From Allorhodopirellula heiligendammensis (GTDB taxonomy: Bacteria > Planctomycetota > Planctomycetia > Pirellulales > Pirellulaceae): 64,000 nt of DNA. The stretch covers positions 633,256-697,255 of the forward strand of contig NZ_SJPU01000002.1 of the NCBI RefSeq assembly GCF_007860105.1, read 5' to 3'. The translations under genes and the position numbers were made by a program. Position 1 is the stretch's first letter. The number at the start of each line of letters is the position of its first letter. The notes beneath the pieces were generated by a model, which ran no database searches, had not been told where the DNA came from, and saw only the letters and a program-made list of their open reading frames with translations. Positions 17,051 through 27,589 of this stretch are shown here, piece by piece.

Positions 17051-17785
17051 ATGATGCGATTTTCACTACTCACGTTCTTATTGCTGCTTCCAGTAATGCA
17101 CGCCTCCGCCGACCCGCCGACGGATACATTGGTCGCCGAGGTTGAGAAGGCCATTTTTAAAGAGACCAACCAATTTCGCGACAAGCACGACCTGCCTTCG
17201 TTATCGAAGAGTGCCGAGCTCACCAAGGCGGCGTCTAAGTTCGCCACGTTCATGGCTGAGAGTGGGAAGTATGGTCACCGTGCCGACGGCAGTACCCCAG
17301 CGAAGCGTGCCAAGGCCGCCGGATATCAATATTGTGTTGTCCGCGAGAACATCGCGTACCGGACTAACACGGGTGAGGTGACGGCTGAGAGCTTGACTCG
17401 AGTTTTCGTGCCGGGCTGGATCGATTCACCACCGCATCGCAAGAACATGCTGGCCGAGCATGTCACTGAGACGGGAATCGCGGTCGCGACCTCCGACGAG
17501 GAAACCTATTACGCGGTAGTCTTGTTTGGGCGTCCAAAGTCTGCGACCATTGAGCTGACGATTACCAATGAGTCAGGGCAGGAGCAAGCGATCGTGGTTG
17601 CTGCCGACGGCCGCTCGCAGGAAATTGAGATGCCGCCGCGAGGCGTCGTCACCGTGCAGCAGTGCTTTCCCACGACAGTGTCGCTCAAGCGGGAAAAGGG
17701 CGACCGCGCGAATGCGAAGGTTACGGTGACCGAGTCAGTTGAACTGGTGGTGACCGAAGGGGCTATCAAGACGCGAGCGGAGTAG
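17051..17785 (+). CDS. Secreted CAP (SCP/PR-1) domain protein
   Basis: A 244-residue exported protein. Residues 1-20 form a signal peptide (MMRFSLLTFLLLLPVMHASA). The CAP domain spans about residues 30-160, with ETNQFRDKHDLPSLSKSAEL, KYGHRADGSTPAKRAKAAGY, VRENIAY and a closing GWIDSPPHRKNMLAEHVTETGIAV that holds the family His. The remaining ~80 residues are a small beta-rich domain with no assignment (VTVQQCFPTTVSL). CAP proteins have varied roles such as lipid or wall binding or proteolysis; none can be specified here. It is a single gene with no coupled neighbour. Confidence 0.9.
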   Translation: MMRFSLLTFLLLLPVMHASADPPTDTLVAEVEKAIFKETNQFRDKHDLPSLSKSAELTKAASKFATFMAESGKYGHRADGSTPAKRAKAAGYQYCVVRENIAYRTNTGEVTAESLTRVFVPGWIDSPPHRKNMLAEHVTETGIAVATSDEETYYAVVLFGRPKSATIELTITNESGQEQAIVVAADGRSQEIEMPPRGVVTVQQCFPTTVSLKREKGDRANAKVTVTESVELVVTEGAIKTRAE

Positions 17786-17818
17786 CGTCGCTGCTCAGGG
17801 GAAGTTTTGTGGCGGGGT

Positions 17819-18622
17819 TCATGTCTTGCTGCGTCGAGTTTTCGATTTCACTTTCGACTTGGTCAAGGTCAGCTGAGGCCCAGGGCGGCGTCCGCGCCGC
17901 TTGCCCAGTTCCAGTGGGGTGAAGCGAGGGTTGGCAGGCTGGAGTAGCTTGGTCACGCAATAGGCGTTGATGCTCAGTTCGAGTTCCTCGGATTCGCGGA
18001 TCGTGGCTGCGTGTAGGCTGCGCGGCACACGGATGGTGATCATGCGGGTTGGCTCGTGGGTTCCCGAGCTGGAGTCGTCTTGGCTGCGGATCGCCGTGAC
18101 CATCTCGAGGAGCTCGGCGAACTCGCGCGTGGTTTCAAAATACCGCCTCGCCTCCGGGGTCTCGTAGAGCTGGTCGACGACGCCGCCGGGGGCGAGCAGG
18201 GTGCGGTAGAAAACGACCCAGCTGCCTGTCATCGCGAATGCCTCCTCGGCCAGTCGCAGTACCTGCGCCGGCCGGTGCTCCATGGGGAGGTCGGATTCGA
18301 TGGGTGAAAGCGCCAGGGCATCCGGTGGGGTGGAGTTTGTGGAATTGGGCAGTATTGGTGTGTCGCCACGGGGCCTGGTGGCTTGGTCATCGCCGATGAC
18401 ATCGCTGGCATACACAGCTGGGCCAGCCGGTTTTGCGACGGCTTTCTTTCTTTTGCTGCGTGACGTTCTCGCGGGCTGCGTGCTACCGGTTGTGGTGCGC
18501 CGCTTGGTGGTCGTCGAGCTCTTTGCTGAGCTCGATTTCTTTCGCCGCGCGGTTGAGGCAGACGCGGCGGTGCGTGTCGGTGGATGGCGGTTGGGCTTGC
18601 CCGAGTCGGCGGGGGACGTCAT
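17819..18622 (-). CDS. Hypothetical protein with C-terminal HicB-like ribbon-helix-helix domain
   Basis: A 267-residue protein if begun at the ATG at 18622 (MTSPADSGKP); an upstream ATG at 18724 would add 34 residues. The first ~70 residues are Ser/Thr/Lys/Arg low complexity, like nucleic-acid-binding tails. The centre (EEAFAMTGSWVVFYRTLLAP) is probably helical and unassigned. Near the C-terminus TRMITIRVPRSLHAATIRES and ELSINAYCVTKLL match the Arc/HicB ribbon-helix-helix fold, followed by a basic tail. It is probably a DNA-binding protein. No HicA toxin is adjacent, so an antitoxin role is not supported. It is convergent with the CAP gene. Confidence 0.65.
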   Translation of the reverse strand: MTSPADSGKPNRHPPTRTAASASTARRKKSSSAKSSTTTKRRTTTGSTQPARTSRSKRKKAVAKPAGPAVYASDVIGDDQATRPRGDTPILPNSTNSTPPDALALSPIESDLPMEHRPAQVLRLAEEAFAMTGSWVVFYRTLLAPGGVVDQLYETPEARRYFETTREFAELLEMVTAIRSQDDSSSGTHEPTRMITIRVPRSLHAATIRESEELELSINAYCVTKLLQPANPRFTPLELGKRRGRRPGPQLTLTKSKVKSKTRRSKT

Positions 18623-18900
18623 GTCGGTTCCAGGGATGCAGGATTGAAAAACACGCCGCTGGTTCGGGCCACAGCCGATAGCGTGTATTGGTTGCATCTT
18701 CAAACGCCTGTCAAACGGTTCCACCTAACCTTTGCTAGCAATGGCACTTACGGCCTGCCTGGCGAGCTGCCTGTTTCTTGGGCACGGTCGTCGGTCGCGC
18801 GGAAAATGAGGCTTGCGCGTTTTTTGCGCACTCGTTGTTGCGGCATTCGCTAAGTGTCCACCTCGTGGCCTGTCCCCAAAATCCTCCACTTTTTTTCGCT

Positions 18901-18948
18901 CTCCCGGTCTCCCGGTCTCCCGGTCTCCCACTCTCCCACTCTCCCACT
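18901..18948. repeat. Octamer tandem repeat: CTCCCGGT x3 then CTCCCACT x3
   Basis: Six perfect 8-base units, three CTCCCGGT followed by three CTCCCACT, lie about 50 bases before the KAS III-like gene. The minus strand is purine-rich (GGGAGACC). Read in any frame it encodes an 8-residue repeat. Related degenerate tracts occur at 33830-33876, 34228-34266, 36502-36533 and 37751-37800. Exact short tandem arrays like this can change copy number by slippage. Confidence 0.9.
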
Positions 18949-18995
18949 GTCGTCTATGCTACCGCTCCCTGATGTGAATCTTTCAGTTCGGTTGC

Positions 18996-20090
18996 GTGAG
19001 TGAGTCGATGCGTTTTGATGATGTGGTGGTGGCTGGGATCGGGGTCACGATTCCAGCGGAGGTTTGGTCGAGCGACGAGATCGAGCGCAGGCTGTCGCCG
19101 TTGTACTCGCGGCTGCGATTGCCCGAGGGGCGGCTCGCGTTGATGAGTGGAATCGACCAGCGGCGGGTGTGGCCGGCCGGCGAGATGCCGAGTGGCCCGA
19201 GCGTCCGCAGTGGCCGTTCCGCTATCGAGGCAGCCGGGGTGGATCGCGATCGAATCGGCGCGTTGATCCACGCCAGTGTCTGTCGCGACTTTCTCGAACC
19301 GGCGACGGCTTCACGTGTGCACCACGAACTGGGACTGGCGCGTGACTGCTGGGTCTACGATGTATCCAATGCGTGCCTGGGCGTTCTCAACGGGGCTGTT
19401 CAGATTGCTGGCATGATTGCCGCTGGCATGATTGAGTCAGGCGTGGTCGTGGGCACCGAAAACAGTCGCCCCCTACTGGAGGCAACCATCGACTCACTCA
19501 ATGCAGACGAGTCGCTAACTCGCAAGAGCGTGAAGCCCGCATTTGCATCGCTGACGATTGGCTCGGGAAGCTGCGCCTGGTTGGTGTGTCGCCGTGAGTT
19601 GCGTCCTGACGCGACACCGATTCAATTTGCGATTGCCGAAGCCAACACAGCGTTCCATGACTTGTGTCGCAGCAACCAGGATACGGCGGGAGCGGACATG
19701 CGTCCGCTGATGGACACGGATTCCGAAGCTTTGATGGCCGAGGGGATTTCCACAGGCGTGTCGGCATTGGATCGACTGGTCGCAGAATCCGGCTGGAGAC
19801 GCGAAACTTTCACCCGCACGGTTTGTCATCAAGTTGGAACTCGGCATCGCGCTGCGATGCTCGCTGCGATGGGGCTCGATCCCGCCACCGATTCGATAAC
19901 CTACCCAGTACTTGGGAACACGGGGTCGGTTGCACTCCCGTTGAGCGTGGCCGCGGCGATTGAGCGCGGCGAGTTGTCGGCGGGCGACCGCACGGCGCTG
20001 TTGGGTATCGGGTCAGGGATCAACAGCGTGATGATTGCGTCCGAGTGGGGGCAGACACCCGTGTGCGGTGATTGGGCTGGGTTACTGTAG
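18996..20090 (+). CDS. 3-oxoacyl-ACP synthase III / OleA-like thiolase-fold enzyme
   Basis: A 364-residue condensing enzyme of the FabH/OleA group. The nucleophile Cys127 is in VSNACLGVLNG, an arrangement closer to OleA than to the FabH ACAG motif. The catalytic His is in CHQVGTRH and the Asn in LGNTGSVALP, completing the Cys-His-Asn triad. OleA enzymes join two acyl-CoAs head to head; KAS III primes fatty acid synthesis with malonyl-ACP. No oleBCD or fab genes are in the window, so the reaction is open. The start may be the GTG at 18996 or the ATG at 19008. An octamer repeat lies just upstream. Confidence 0.85.
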   Translation: MSESMRFDDVVVAGIGVTIPAEVWSSDEIERRLSPLYSRLRLPEGRLALMSGIDQRRVWPAGEMPSGPSVRSGRSAIEAAGVDRDRIGALIHASVCRDFLEPATASRVHHELGLARDCWVYDVSNACLGVLNGAVQIAGMIAAGMIESGVVVGTENSRPLLEATIDSLNADESLTRKSVKPAFASLTIGSGSCAWLVCRRELRPDATPIQFAIAEANTAFHDLCRSNQDTAGADMRPLMDTDSEALMAEGISTGVSALDRLVAESGWRRETFTRTVCHQVGTRHRAAMLAAMGLDPATDSITYPVLGNTGSVALPLSVAAAIERGELSAGDRTALLGIGSGINSVMIASEWGQTPVCGDWAGLL

Positions 20091-20145
20091 TCGCCCTGTC
20101 GTCAATGAGCACCTGGAAAATTATTCGCCCTCTTCGGAGTGGAGC

Positions 20146-21477
20146 TTAGTGTTCAGGCTCAGGCTCAGGCTCGATTCTCGGGGAGGATGCCGGGACGATC
20201 GGTTGGATCCAAGCCTGCTGCTTTTGGTCTTCGAATGAAGGGTCATGATGGTCCTCCGATGAGGTGATGACGCAGCGGACGTACAGTTCCGAACCGTCGA
20301 GCGTGTAGGTGGCCTCGGTTCCCTCGCTGCGTTGGAATGTTTCACCGATCGTTGACGAGTATTTCCGCGTTACGCGATCGGGATTTTCGACATCGCGTGG
20401 TTGTGACTCAGAGTCGTAGTCATGGCGAGTTCCGATGAACTCGAATGTGTACGTCACGTCTTTGTCGGCGGAATGATGCGGGTCGACCACGACTCGCAAT
20501 TGGCCATCCTCATGCTGAATGTCCGCGAGCTGAACGCCGCTGGAGGCATAGAAATCACCGGCATTGATCGCGGCGATGAGGTATTCCGGGGTTAGGTACT
20601 TGGACCGGACCATGATCCATCCGCGTCCCGGGTGAGATCCGCCATGTTTGCCGTGATAGTGATGGCTGTCGTCGGTCGCAACACCGAAAATCGGCGGAGC
20701 CCCCAATTGATCGGTGCGGATGGTGTTGACGATATCCCACATTCGCTCCACCCCAGGGTGGTCGGCATCACCATGATGCCTGACGCCAGGGTGGGCGTTG
20801 TAGCACTCGAAAAAACGCTCTTGGACAACGGCGGCGATGTCTTCGGCGGTAACACCCCAATTAAAGTTGGGATGGTTCAAATGTACCAGCGATTCCTGGC
20901 CGGCTTCGCTCGCCTGTTCCTGGGCAGCCCGGAGGTTGTTTTGGATTGCTTCGCGAATGGTGCTGCCCCCCTGCGGCTCGATGAGATCGGCGACGTTTGT
21001 GGCGTTCATGTGCAGGGTCGCACCTTCGGCGCGGTCACTGATCTCCTCGGCCTGAATGAGAATGAATCGACCACGTTGTTCGACCAAGGCGCGAAATTCA
21101 TTGAGTGGTTTGAGCCGAACGGCGAAATCATCGTCGCCGGGCTCGCCTTGCGTTTCCACCCAATCGGTGCCGAACCGACGACGATACTTTTCCACTGCCT
21201 CATTGCCGACTCGATCTCGAATCTTTGCAACGGTCACAAAACGCTTTCCTTGGCTAAGGACGTTATGATCCGATAACGCCAGAAAGTTGTAATCGTGCGT
21301 GCGATACCATTCGGCGATCATCTCCGGAAAATCATTGCCGTCACTCCATAGCGAGTGGGTGTGGATGTTGCCTTTCCACCAGCGTGGTTGCGGATCCGTT
21401 GGGATAGCGTCGTCCCCCTGGGACGAGGATATTAACAGAACCGAAGCGACGGCTAGAAAACAGGTTTTCGTGATCAT
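20146..21477 (-). CDS. Secreted PHP-domain metallohydrolase (CehA/McbA-like)
   Basis: A 443-residue exported hydrolase. Residues 1-22 form a signal peptide. The PHP domain shows GNIHTHSLWSDG, FLALSDHN, IQAEEIS, HLNHPNFNWG, YNAHPGV and GVATDDSHHYH, the His/Asp sets that bind two or three metal ions. Such proteins act as phosphoesterases or amide/ester hydrolases. The C-terminal ~120 residues form a beta-rich domain (YTFEFIGTRHDYDSES). The protein ends in an EPEPEPEH repeat encoded by a short hexamer array at 20146-20172. It is convergent with the KAS III gene. Confidence 0.88.
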   Translation of the reverse strand: MITKTCFLAVASVLLISSSQGDDAIPTDPQPRWWKGNIHTHSLWSDGNDFPEMIAEWYRTHDYNFLALSDHNVLSQGKRFVTVAKIRDRVGNEAVEKYRRRFGTDWVETQGEPGDDDFAVRLKPLNEFRALVEQRGRFILIQAEEISDRAEGATLHMNATNVADLIEPQGGSTIREAIQNNLRAAQEQASEAGQESLVHLNHPNFNWGVTAEDIAAVVQERFFECYNAHPGVRHHGDADHPGVERMWDIVNTIRTDQLGAPPIFGVATDDSHHYHGKHGGSHPGRGWIMVRSKYLTPEYLIAAINAGDFYASSGVQLADIQHEDGQLRVVVDPHHSADKDVTYTFEFIGTRHDYDSESQPRDVENPDRVTRKYSSTIGETFQRSEGTEATYTLDGSELYVRCVITSSEDHHDPSFEDQKQQAWIQPIVPASSPRIEPEPEPEH

Positions 21478-21649
21478 ATGGTTTACAGGTTTTTAGGAGA
21501 GGACGGGAATTAGAATGGCACCGTGCGAATTGTGACTGTCGGACAGCTGGAATGTTAGCGAGGTGTGTTTGAGAGCACGTTTCGAACCTGTCGCGTCCGC
21601 GAAGAGACGCCATGGAGCAACCCGCTGGTGCCGACGGTGCGTCGACAGT

Positions 21650-22312
21650 TCAAGGCAATTCTGGGAAGGCGTCCGGGTGGCGTCGGCAAACAACTAAGTC
21701 TTGTGGATGATCGACATCGGAGAGTGTCTGCAGGCAGTGGACTCTCAATTGAGCTTGCTTCGCCTGCGCCAAAGTTTGACGCAGCACACAGTCGCTTCCC
21801 CACTGAATGTCTTCGAAGAGTAGCGGTTGGTTTTGGCGGACGGCGATGAGGTAGTATCCGCCATCGATCGCAGGTCCGACCACAACATCGTGTACTGACA
21901 AGGCTCGAACGGCTTCGTCGAGAATCGTGGGCGTGATATCTGGGCAATCCGATCCAATCAGCACAGCGACGGTGGCGTGCTCGGCAAATGCATCGGCGAC
22001 GGCATGGGCCATGCGTGCGCCAAGATCTTCGCCGGATTGAGGGCGGTATGCTCTGCCGCTGCCAAAGGCGTCGCCCATCTTGAATGCATCACCGCCTGTG
22101 AACCGAACTTCCAATTCGCATGGATGTTGGTCGCAATACTCTTGGGCCATCGCCAGGGTGTGGCGTGTGAGGGCCGCTTGAAGGTTGGCGGCGCCCACGG
22201 GGCCAAGTGCCGGAATCATACGGGTCTTCGTTTTGCCAGGATCGGGGTGGCGAGTGAACACGATCACTCGCGGCACGTTTTCAGCGAACGTCTTAGGAGC
22301 GGGTGAATTCAT
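21650..22312 (-). CDS. TIGR04282/DUF2064 glycosyltransferase-like protein
   Basis: A 220-residue nucleotide-diphospho-sugar transferase-fold protein. VIVFTRHPDPGKTKTRMIPALG is the nucleotide-binding start, as in DUF2064. LIGSDCPDITPTILDEA and VVGPAIDGGYYLIA are the diagnostic blocks. TIGR04282 members are annotated as arsenosugar-biosynthesis glycosyltransferases, but many occur outside arsenic clusters, as here, so the substrate is unknown. No arsM or radical SAM partner is nearby. Confidence 0.88.
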   Translation of the reverse strand: MNSPAPKTFAENVPRVIVFTRHPDPGKTKTRMIPALGPVGAANLQAALTRHTLAMAQEYCDQHPCELEVRFTGGDAFKMGDAFGSGRAYRPQSGEDLGARMAHAVADAFAEHATVAVLIGSDCPDITPTILDEAVRALSVHDVVVGPAIDGGYYLIAVRQNQPLLFEDIQWGSDCVLRQTLAQAKQAQLRVHCLQTLSDVDHPQDLVVCRRHPDAFPELP

Positions 22313-22439
22313 TTTTGCGCCAATGAACCTTGGAAGCTCGTTCCGCCTACCTCGAATCTCGAGGGCATCTCATCTCGATCGATTGATGACGGGTGGTGTG
22401 GGGCGAAACAGTCGAGGCAGCGTGAGGGTTGAGAGTGCG

Positions 22440-22760
22440 TCATGGCTTGATGAACACGGCCAGCCACACGGTTGGCTCAGCGGGGGTGGTCCATTCTACA
22501 CGGTGTTTGCGATGGGCGGGGATGCTGAGGTGATCTCCGGGAGTCAACGTGATCGGGTCCTCATCGCCGTCGAACCGCACGATGGCTTCACCACTGAGTA
22601 CAACCACCCATTCACTTTCATCTTGGTCGTACCAGAATCCATCAGGGCTACTGTGGCCGGTGGAGACAATCCGTTCGATGCGGGCATGTTGATGTTGGGC
22701 GAGTACGGTAACCAATTCACTTGGCAACTGAGCGGGGAGGTCGGCGAAGAGGTTCTTCAT
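22440..22760 (-). CDS. Small single-domain cupin
   Basis: A 106-residue cupin. The blocks are SSPDGFWYDQDESEWVVVLSGEA (cupin motif 1, with Glu in place of one His) and LTPGDHLSIPAHRKHRVEWT (motif 2, with His residues). Proteins of this type are often described as phosphomannose-isomerase-like or metal-binding cupins of unknown role. It lies 127 bases upstream of the TIGR04282-type gene on the same strand. Metal binding is probable; the reaction is unknown. Confidence 0.82.
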   Translation of the reverse strand: MKNLFADLPAQLPSELVTVLAQHQHARIERIVSTGHSSPDGFWYDQDESEWVVVLSGEAIVRFDGDEDPITLTPGDHLSIPAHRKHRVEWTTPAEPTVWLAVFIKP

Positions 22761-23037
22761 GGTACCCGGTGTGAGATAGGTGGTTTTGGCGCGTGGTCAC
22801 CAGCGTCTCGGTAAATCATTGGAATGGCTCAGTTGTTGGCAAGGGGGTACGCCGCGGTAGCGGTCCCACGCAGTGGGCACTTGTGAGCGTGGCAGGACTC
22901 ATCTCGACACCTCGCGATGCCAAGATCGGTTTGCCAATCTCCGATGACGTCAATGGTGCTCTCGACTTTTGCTAAGATCTTTGGCGACGCTCCGTCGTCA
23001 AAGCGTGCTTTCCCACCTCCCACTGGATTCCCACCCC

Positions 23038-24390
<1,353 letters not shown>

Positions 24391-24703
24391 ACCGCGTTCC
24401 TCCCGACCTGCACCCGCCTAGCCATTGTGAACCCAACCCGTCATGCGGTGCGAGCGGCGATCGCTACTCGCTCGGAGACCTCCCGCAGCGCAGCGGTGGA
24501 GGGTTTGGGCGAGGGCTGCATTCACGATTTAACACGAATCAAACATCGAATTAACAATAACCAACCACCTACCTGTTTAGAACTTCTTCGAACGATTCCA
24601 ACCCACCGTCGCGGCCGTCGTTCGACCGGGGACTCGCTACGTTTTGGCGAGCGGAGCGACATGTTTGCGGATGGATTGTTAACAGGATTTCTCGAGTAGA
24701 TTT
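24391..24703. other. Intergenic stretch before the SGNH hydrolase
   Basis: About 310 bases with no supported gene. A 90-codon open frame here is Arg-rich with no family features. The right half (24520-24703) is clearly richer in A+T than the flanks and probably holds the promoter of the SGNH hydrolase gene. No known RNA was recognised. Confidence 0.4.
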
Positions 24704-26584
24704 ATGAATAATAATTGGATTTTCGTTTTAATATTTTTGTACTGTGTACCGATCACCGGATCGGCCGCGGCGGAGGAGTCCGCTAAATGGAGTTATTCAC
24801 CCGAATTGCTCCAGCCGTTCTGGCAAAGTGAAGTCGTTCAGAGCGAACCCATCTTATTCATCAAGGATTCAGTTAGTGGAACCGCAGCAGGTCGTTTACT
24901 CTTTCCTATCGATGAGGTTCTGGAAATTAGAGACTCGTCAGGGCGAAAGCTGTTTGAGCACGGTGTTGACTATCTGTTCGAGCGAGGAGAATCCAAGATC
25001 ACGCTGCCGGCGGATTCTGGAATTGTGACGGTCGAACCCGATGCACTGCGTCGCCCAGCGAATTCACAGCAATTTCAACTGACGCATCGGGATGGTAATG
25101 GAGAAATTTTGTTTGGGGCCAAATTGGAGTACCACGAGCTGCAGACGTCGGTAACCTACCGTAAAGCATCTCATGAATGGCCGCTCGAAATGGCAGCCTG
25201 CCAGACCGACTCCCTTGCAAAAACACTCGCGAAGTTGGAGGCCGGCAAGCCCCTCTCAGTGGTCCTACTCGGTGACAGCATTTCTACAGGCTGCAACTCG
25301 TCCTCGTGGGGAGGCGGGGCACCATTTCAACCTGCCTTCCAAGATTTGTTTGTTCAGCATTTGAACGAGCATTATGAATCGGAGATAACATTAACTAATT
25401 TATCTGTGGGTGGGACCACAGCGGCTTGGGGAGTCACGATGATCGACAAAGTGATTGAGTCAACGCCTGACTTGGTGATCCTCGCATTTGGAATGAATGA
25501 TTCCGCGGGTCGCTCTGCCGCTGACTACGGTGCCGACATCAAGGCGATGATCAGTGGTGTCCGCAGTGAAATGCCAGCAACGGAGATTATTTTAGTTGCC
25601 TCGATGCTGGGTAACCGCGATTGGCCGCGACTCCATCAAGAGCTGTTTCCGCAGTATCGTGAGCAGTTGTCCAGAATGACTTGGGACGGAATTGCATTGG
25701 CTGACATGACGAGTGTGTGGGCTGAGATGCTACATCGCAAGAATGATTCAGACTTGACAGGTAACGGGGTCAATCATCCCAACGACTTCGGGCACCGGGT
25801 GTATGCCCAAGTGCTGTGTTCGCTATTGGTACCGGACGCGCCTGTGGAGATCGAAGCCGTGCAATGTGACGGCGATTACTCCGGGCATCTGCAAGGCGTT
25901 TGTCTCAACGACCAAGGCTCCATCTATTGGTCGTTCACAACCGAATTAGTGAAAACAGACATGCAGGGAAGAATTCAAAAAAGGATTCCGGTTGCCAATC
26001 ATCATGGCGACCTCTGTTTCAACGACGGCCGCGTTTACGTTGCCGTGAATTTGGGGAAGTTCAACGATCCAGAAGGGCACGCTGATTCATGGGTTTATGT
26101 TTATGACTCCCAAACACTTGACCGAGTTGCCGCACACGAAGTGCAAGAAGTCTTTCACGGCGCAGGAGGGATAGGCGTCCGAGATAATCAGTTTTATGTC
26201 GTTGGCGGCCTACCTGAGGGTGTCGAAGAGAATTATGTATACGAATACGATGGTGACTTCCGATTCGTACAGAAGCACGTCATTGATAGCAAGTGGACGG
26301 AACTCGGAATCCAGACCGCAACTTATCACGATGGATACTGGTGGTTCGGCTGCTACGGCAAGGACCATCCGTTGATCAAGACCGACGAGAATTTTCAAAT
26401 GAGGGGGCGTTACGATTTCAGCTGCTCCCTGGGCATCGTCGGTGTCGCACCCCAGCGTCTGTGGGTGGCCACCGGCCCGAAGACCCCGTCGGGTCGCTGT
26501 CAGGGGACACTCTTCCTCGCCCAACCGGACGATGAAAACGGCCTGCGGCCACTGCCATCGCGGAGCTTCAGTTCGTTCGATTGA
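24704..26584 (+). CDS. Secreted SGNH/GDSL-type esterase with N- and C-terminal beta domains
   Basis: A 626-residue exported hydrolase. Residues 1-24 are a signal peptide (MNNNWIFVLIFLYCVPITGS). Residues ~25-175 form a beta-rich N-terminal domain. The SGNH domain follows at ~180-385: block I VVLLGDSIS (nucleophile Ser), a Gly in LSVGGTTAAWG, block III FGMND, and block V GVNHPNDFGH with the Asn-His pair. The final ~240 residues look like a propeller-type repeat domain (YVYDSQTL, FYVVGGLPEG, YWWFGCYGKD). Esterase activity on a carbohydrate acetyl or similar group is likely but inferred. The 5' part is richer in A+T than its neighbours, a weak hint of transfer. Confidence 0.82.
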   Translation: MNNNWIFVLIFLYCVPITGSAAAEESAKWSYSPELLQPFWQSEVVQSEPILFIKDSVSGTAAGRLLFPIDEVLEIRDSSGRKLFEHGVDYLFERGESKITLPADSGIVTVEPDALRRPANSQQFQLTHRDGNGEILFGAKLEYHELQTSVTYRKASHEWPLEMAACQTDSLAKTLAKLEAGKPLSVVLLGDSISTGCNSSSWGGGAPFQPAFQDLFVQHLNEHYESEITLTNLSVGGTTAAWGVTMIDKVIESTPDLVILAFGMNDSAGRSAADYGADIKAMISGVRSEMPATEIILVASMLGNRDWPRLHQELFPQYREQLSRMTWDGIALADMTSVWAEMLHRKNDSDLTGNGVNHPNDFGHRVYAQVLCSLLVPDAPVEIEAVQCDGDYSGHLQGVCLNDQGSIYWSFTTELVKTDMQGRIQKRIPVANHHGDLCFNDGRVYVAVNLGKFNDPEGHADSWVYVYDSQTLDRVAAHEVQEVFHGAGGIGVRDNQFYVVGGLPEGVEENYVYEYDGDFRFVQKHVIDSKWTELGIQTATYHDGYWWFGCYGKDHPLIKTDENFQMRGRYDFSCSLGIVGVAPQRLWVATGPKTPSGRCQGTLFLAQPDDENGLRPLPSRSFSSFD

Positions 26585-26681
26585 TTGGCCGTGCGTTGCC
26601 GCTCCACTTGTTTGGTACGGAAAGTGCACCTAGCTGCGACGACCTTCCTGTACTTCGCAGTTTGCCGCTGGACGTTGCTGT

Positions 26682-27215
26682 ATGACTTTCCTGGATGATT
26701 TTAAAAAGTTCGCCCTTCGCGGGAACATGATCGACTTGGCCATCGGGTTTACGGTGGGAGCCGCGTTCACAACCGTGGTCAAGTCATTGGTCAACGACAT
26801 CATCATGCCGCCCATCGGGCTGTTGACAGGCAACGCTGATTTTTCGGATTTGTTTTGGGTCATTCACCTGCCTGACGGGGTCGATGAACCTCAGGGCGGG
26901 TTTCAGACTTTGCAGGATGCCCAAGACGTGGGTGTCGTGACAATGAACTACGGCGTCTTTTTGAACACGTGCCTGGCACTGCTCATTGTAGCCCTGGCGA
27001 TGTTTGTCATCATTCGGATGGTCAATCGATTGGACGAACAGCTCGATGAAGCCTTCGGGGAACCGAAGCCAGACTCAGAGCCGGCTGACAAAAAGTGTGA
27101 CTTCTGCCGATCGACGATTCCCTTCCGTGCAACGCGTTGTCCGCAATGCACTTCCGAGCTCGTTGTTCCCAACATCAGCGTTGACAATAAACCCACAGTG
27201 CGGCCGACAGTATGA
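26682..27215 (+). CDS. mscL: MscL mechanosensitive channel with C-terminal zinc ribbon
   Basis: A 177-residue large-conductance channel that opens under membrane tension to relieve osmotic downshock. TM1 is [19 protein letters not shown] (residues 11-29), followed by [16 protein letters not shown]2 is about residues 90-112. E. coli MscL ends in a charged helical bundle. Here that part is replaced after residue ~130 by a CxxC...CxxC ribbon (Cys139, Cys142, Cys153, Cys156), likely a cytoplasmic zinc site. The stop overlaps the next gene's ATG by four bases. The ribbon could tether or sense partners; that is inference. The channel domain itself is clear. Confidence 0.93.
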   Translation: MTFLDDFKKFALRGNMIDLAIGFTVGAAFTTVVKSLVNDIIMPPIGLLTGNADFSDLFWVIHLPDGVDEPQGGFQTLQDAQDVGVVTMNYGVFLNTCLALLIVALAMFVIIRMVNRLDEQLDEAFGEPKPDSEPADKKCDFCRSTIPFRATRCPQCTSELVVPNISVDNKPTVRPTV

Positions 27216-27589
27216 CTACGATCCTCATCGTTGATGATCACGACGATATTCGTGACATGATGACGCGTCAGTTGCAGAAGCGAGGGTATACCGTCGTGAC
27301 GGCCAGTAACGGTCTCGAAGCTGTATTGCAGACAGCTCAGACGGCGCCCTCGTTGATTCTGATGGATATCAACATGCCGGAGCTCGATGGTATCGAAGCG
27401 ACGATGCAAATTCGGGCGGCCGACGCGGAAATGCGCATCCCCGTTATCGCGCTGACGGCATATGCCCTACCCGGCGACGAGGCTCGCGCCACGGCAGCGG
27501 GGTGCGATGCATTTCATCCGAAGCCCGTTGAAATGGACAAGCTGATTACTCAAATTACTACACTTATTGGTGAGGAACCTGGATCTTGA
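27212..27589 (+). CDS. Stand-alone CheY-like response regulator receiver (copy 2)
   Basis: A 125-residue receiver without an output domain. It shows LIVDDHDD at residues 5-12, phospho-acceptor Asp52 in [21 protein letters not shown], and Lys in HPKPVE. It is closely similar to the receiver at 15567-15965. It overlaps mscL by four bases and overlaps the following peptidase gene by four bases (TTGA), so all three are translated from one message. No histidine kinase is nearby. The domain probably relays or titrates a phosphosignal, but its role in an MscL operon is not established. Confidence 0.93.
   Translation: MTTILIVDDHDDIRDMMTRQLQKRGYTVVTASNGLEAVLQTAQTAPSLILMDINMPELDGIEATMQIRAADAEMRIPVIALTAYALPGDEARATAAGCDAFHPKPVEMDKLITQITTLIGEEPGS

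Noticed and set aside
17819-18622. HicAB toxin-antitoxin pair
   Set aside because: The ribbon-helix-helix domain is HicB-like, but no HicA-type small toxin gene is adjacent on either strand.
24427-24699. 90-codon plus-strand frame before the SGNH hydrolase
   Set aside because: Arg/Thr-rich composition, no family features and no ribosome site.
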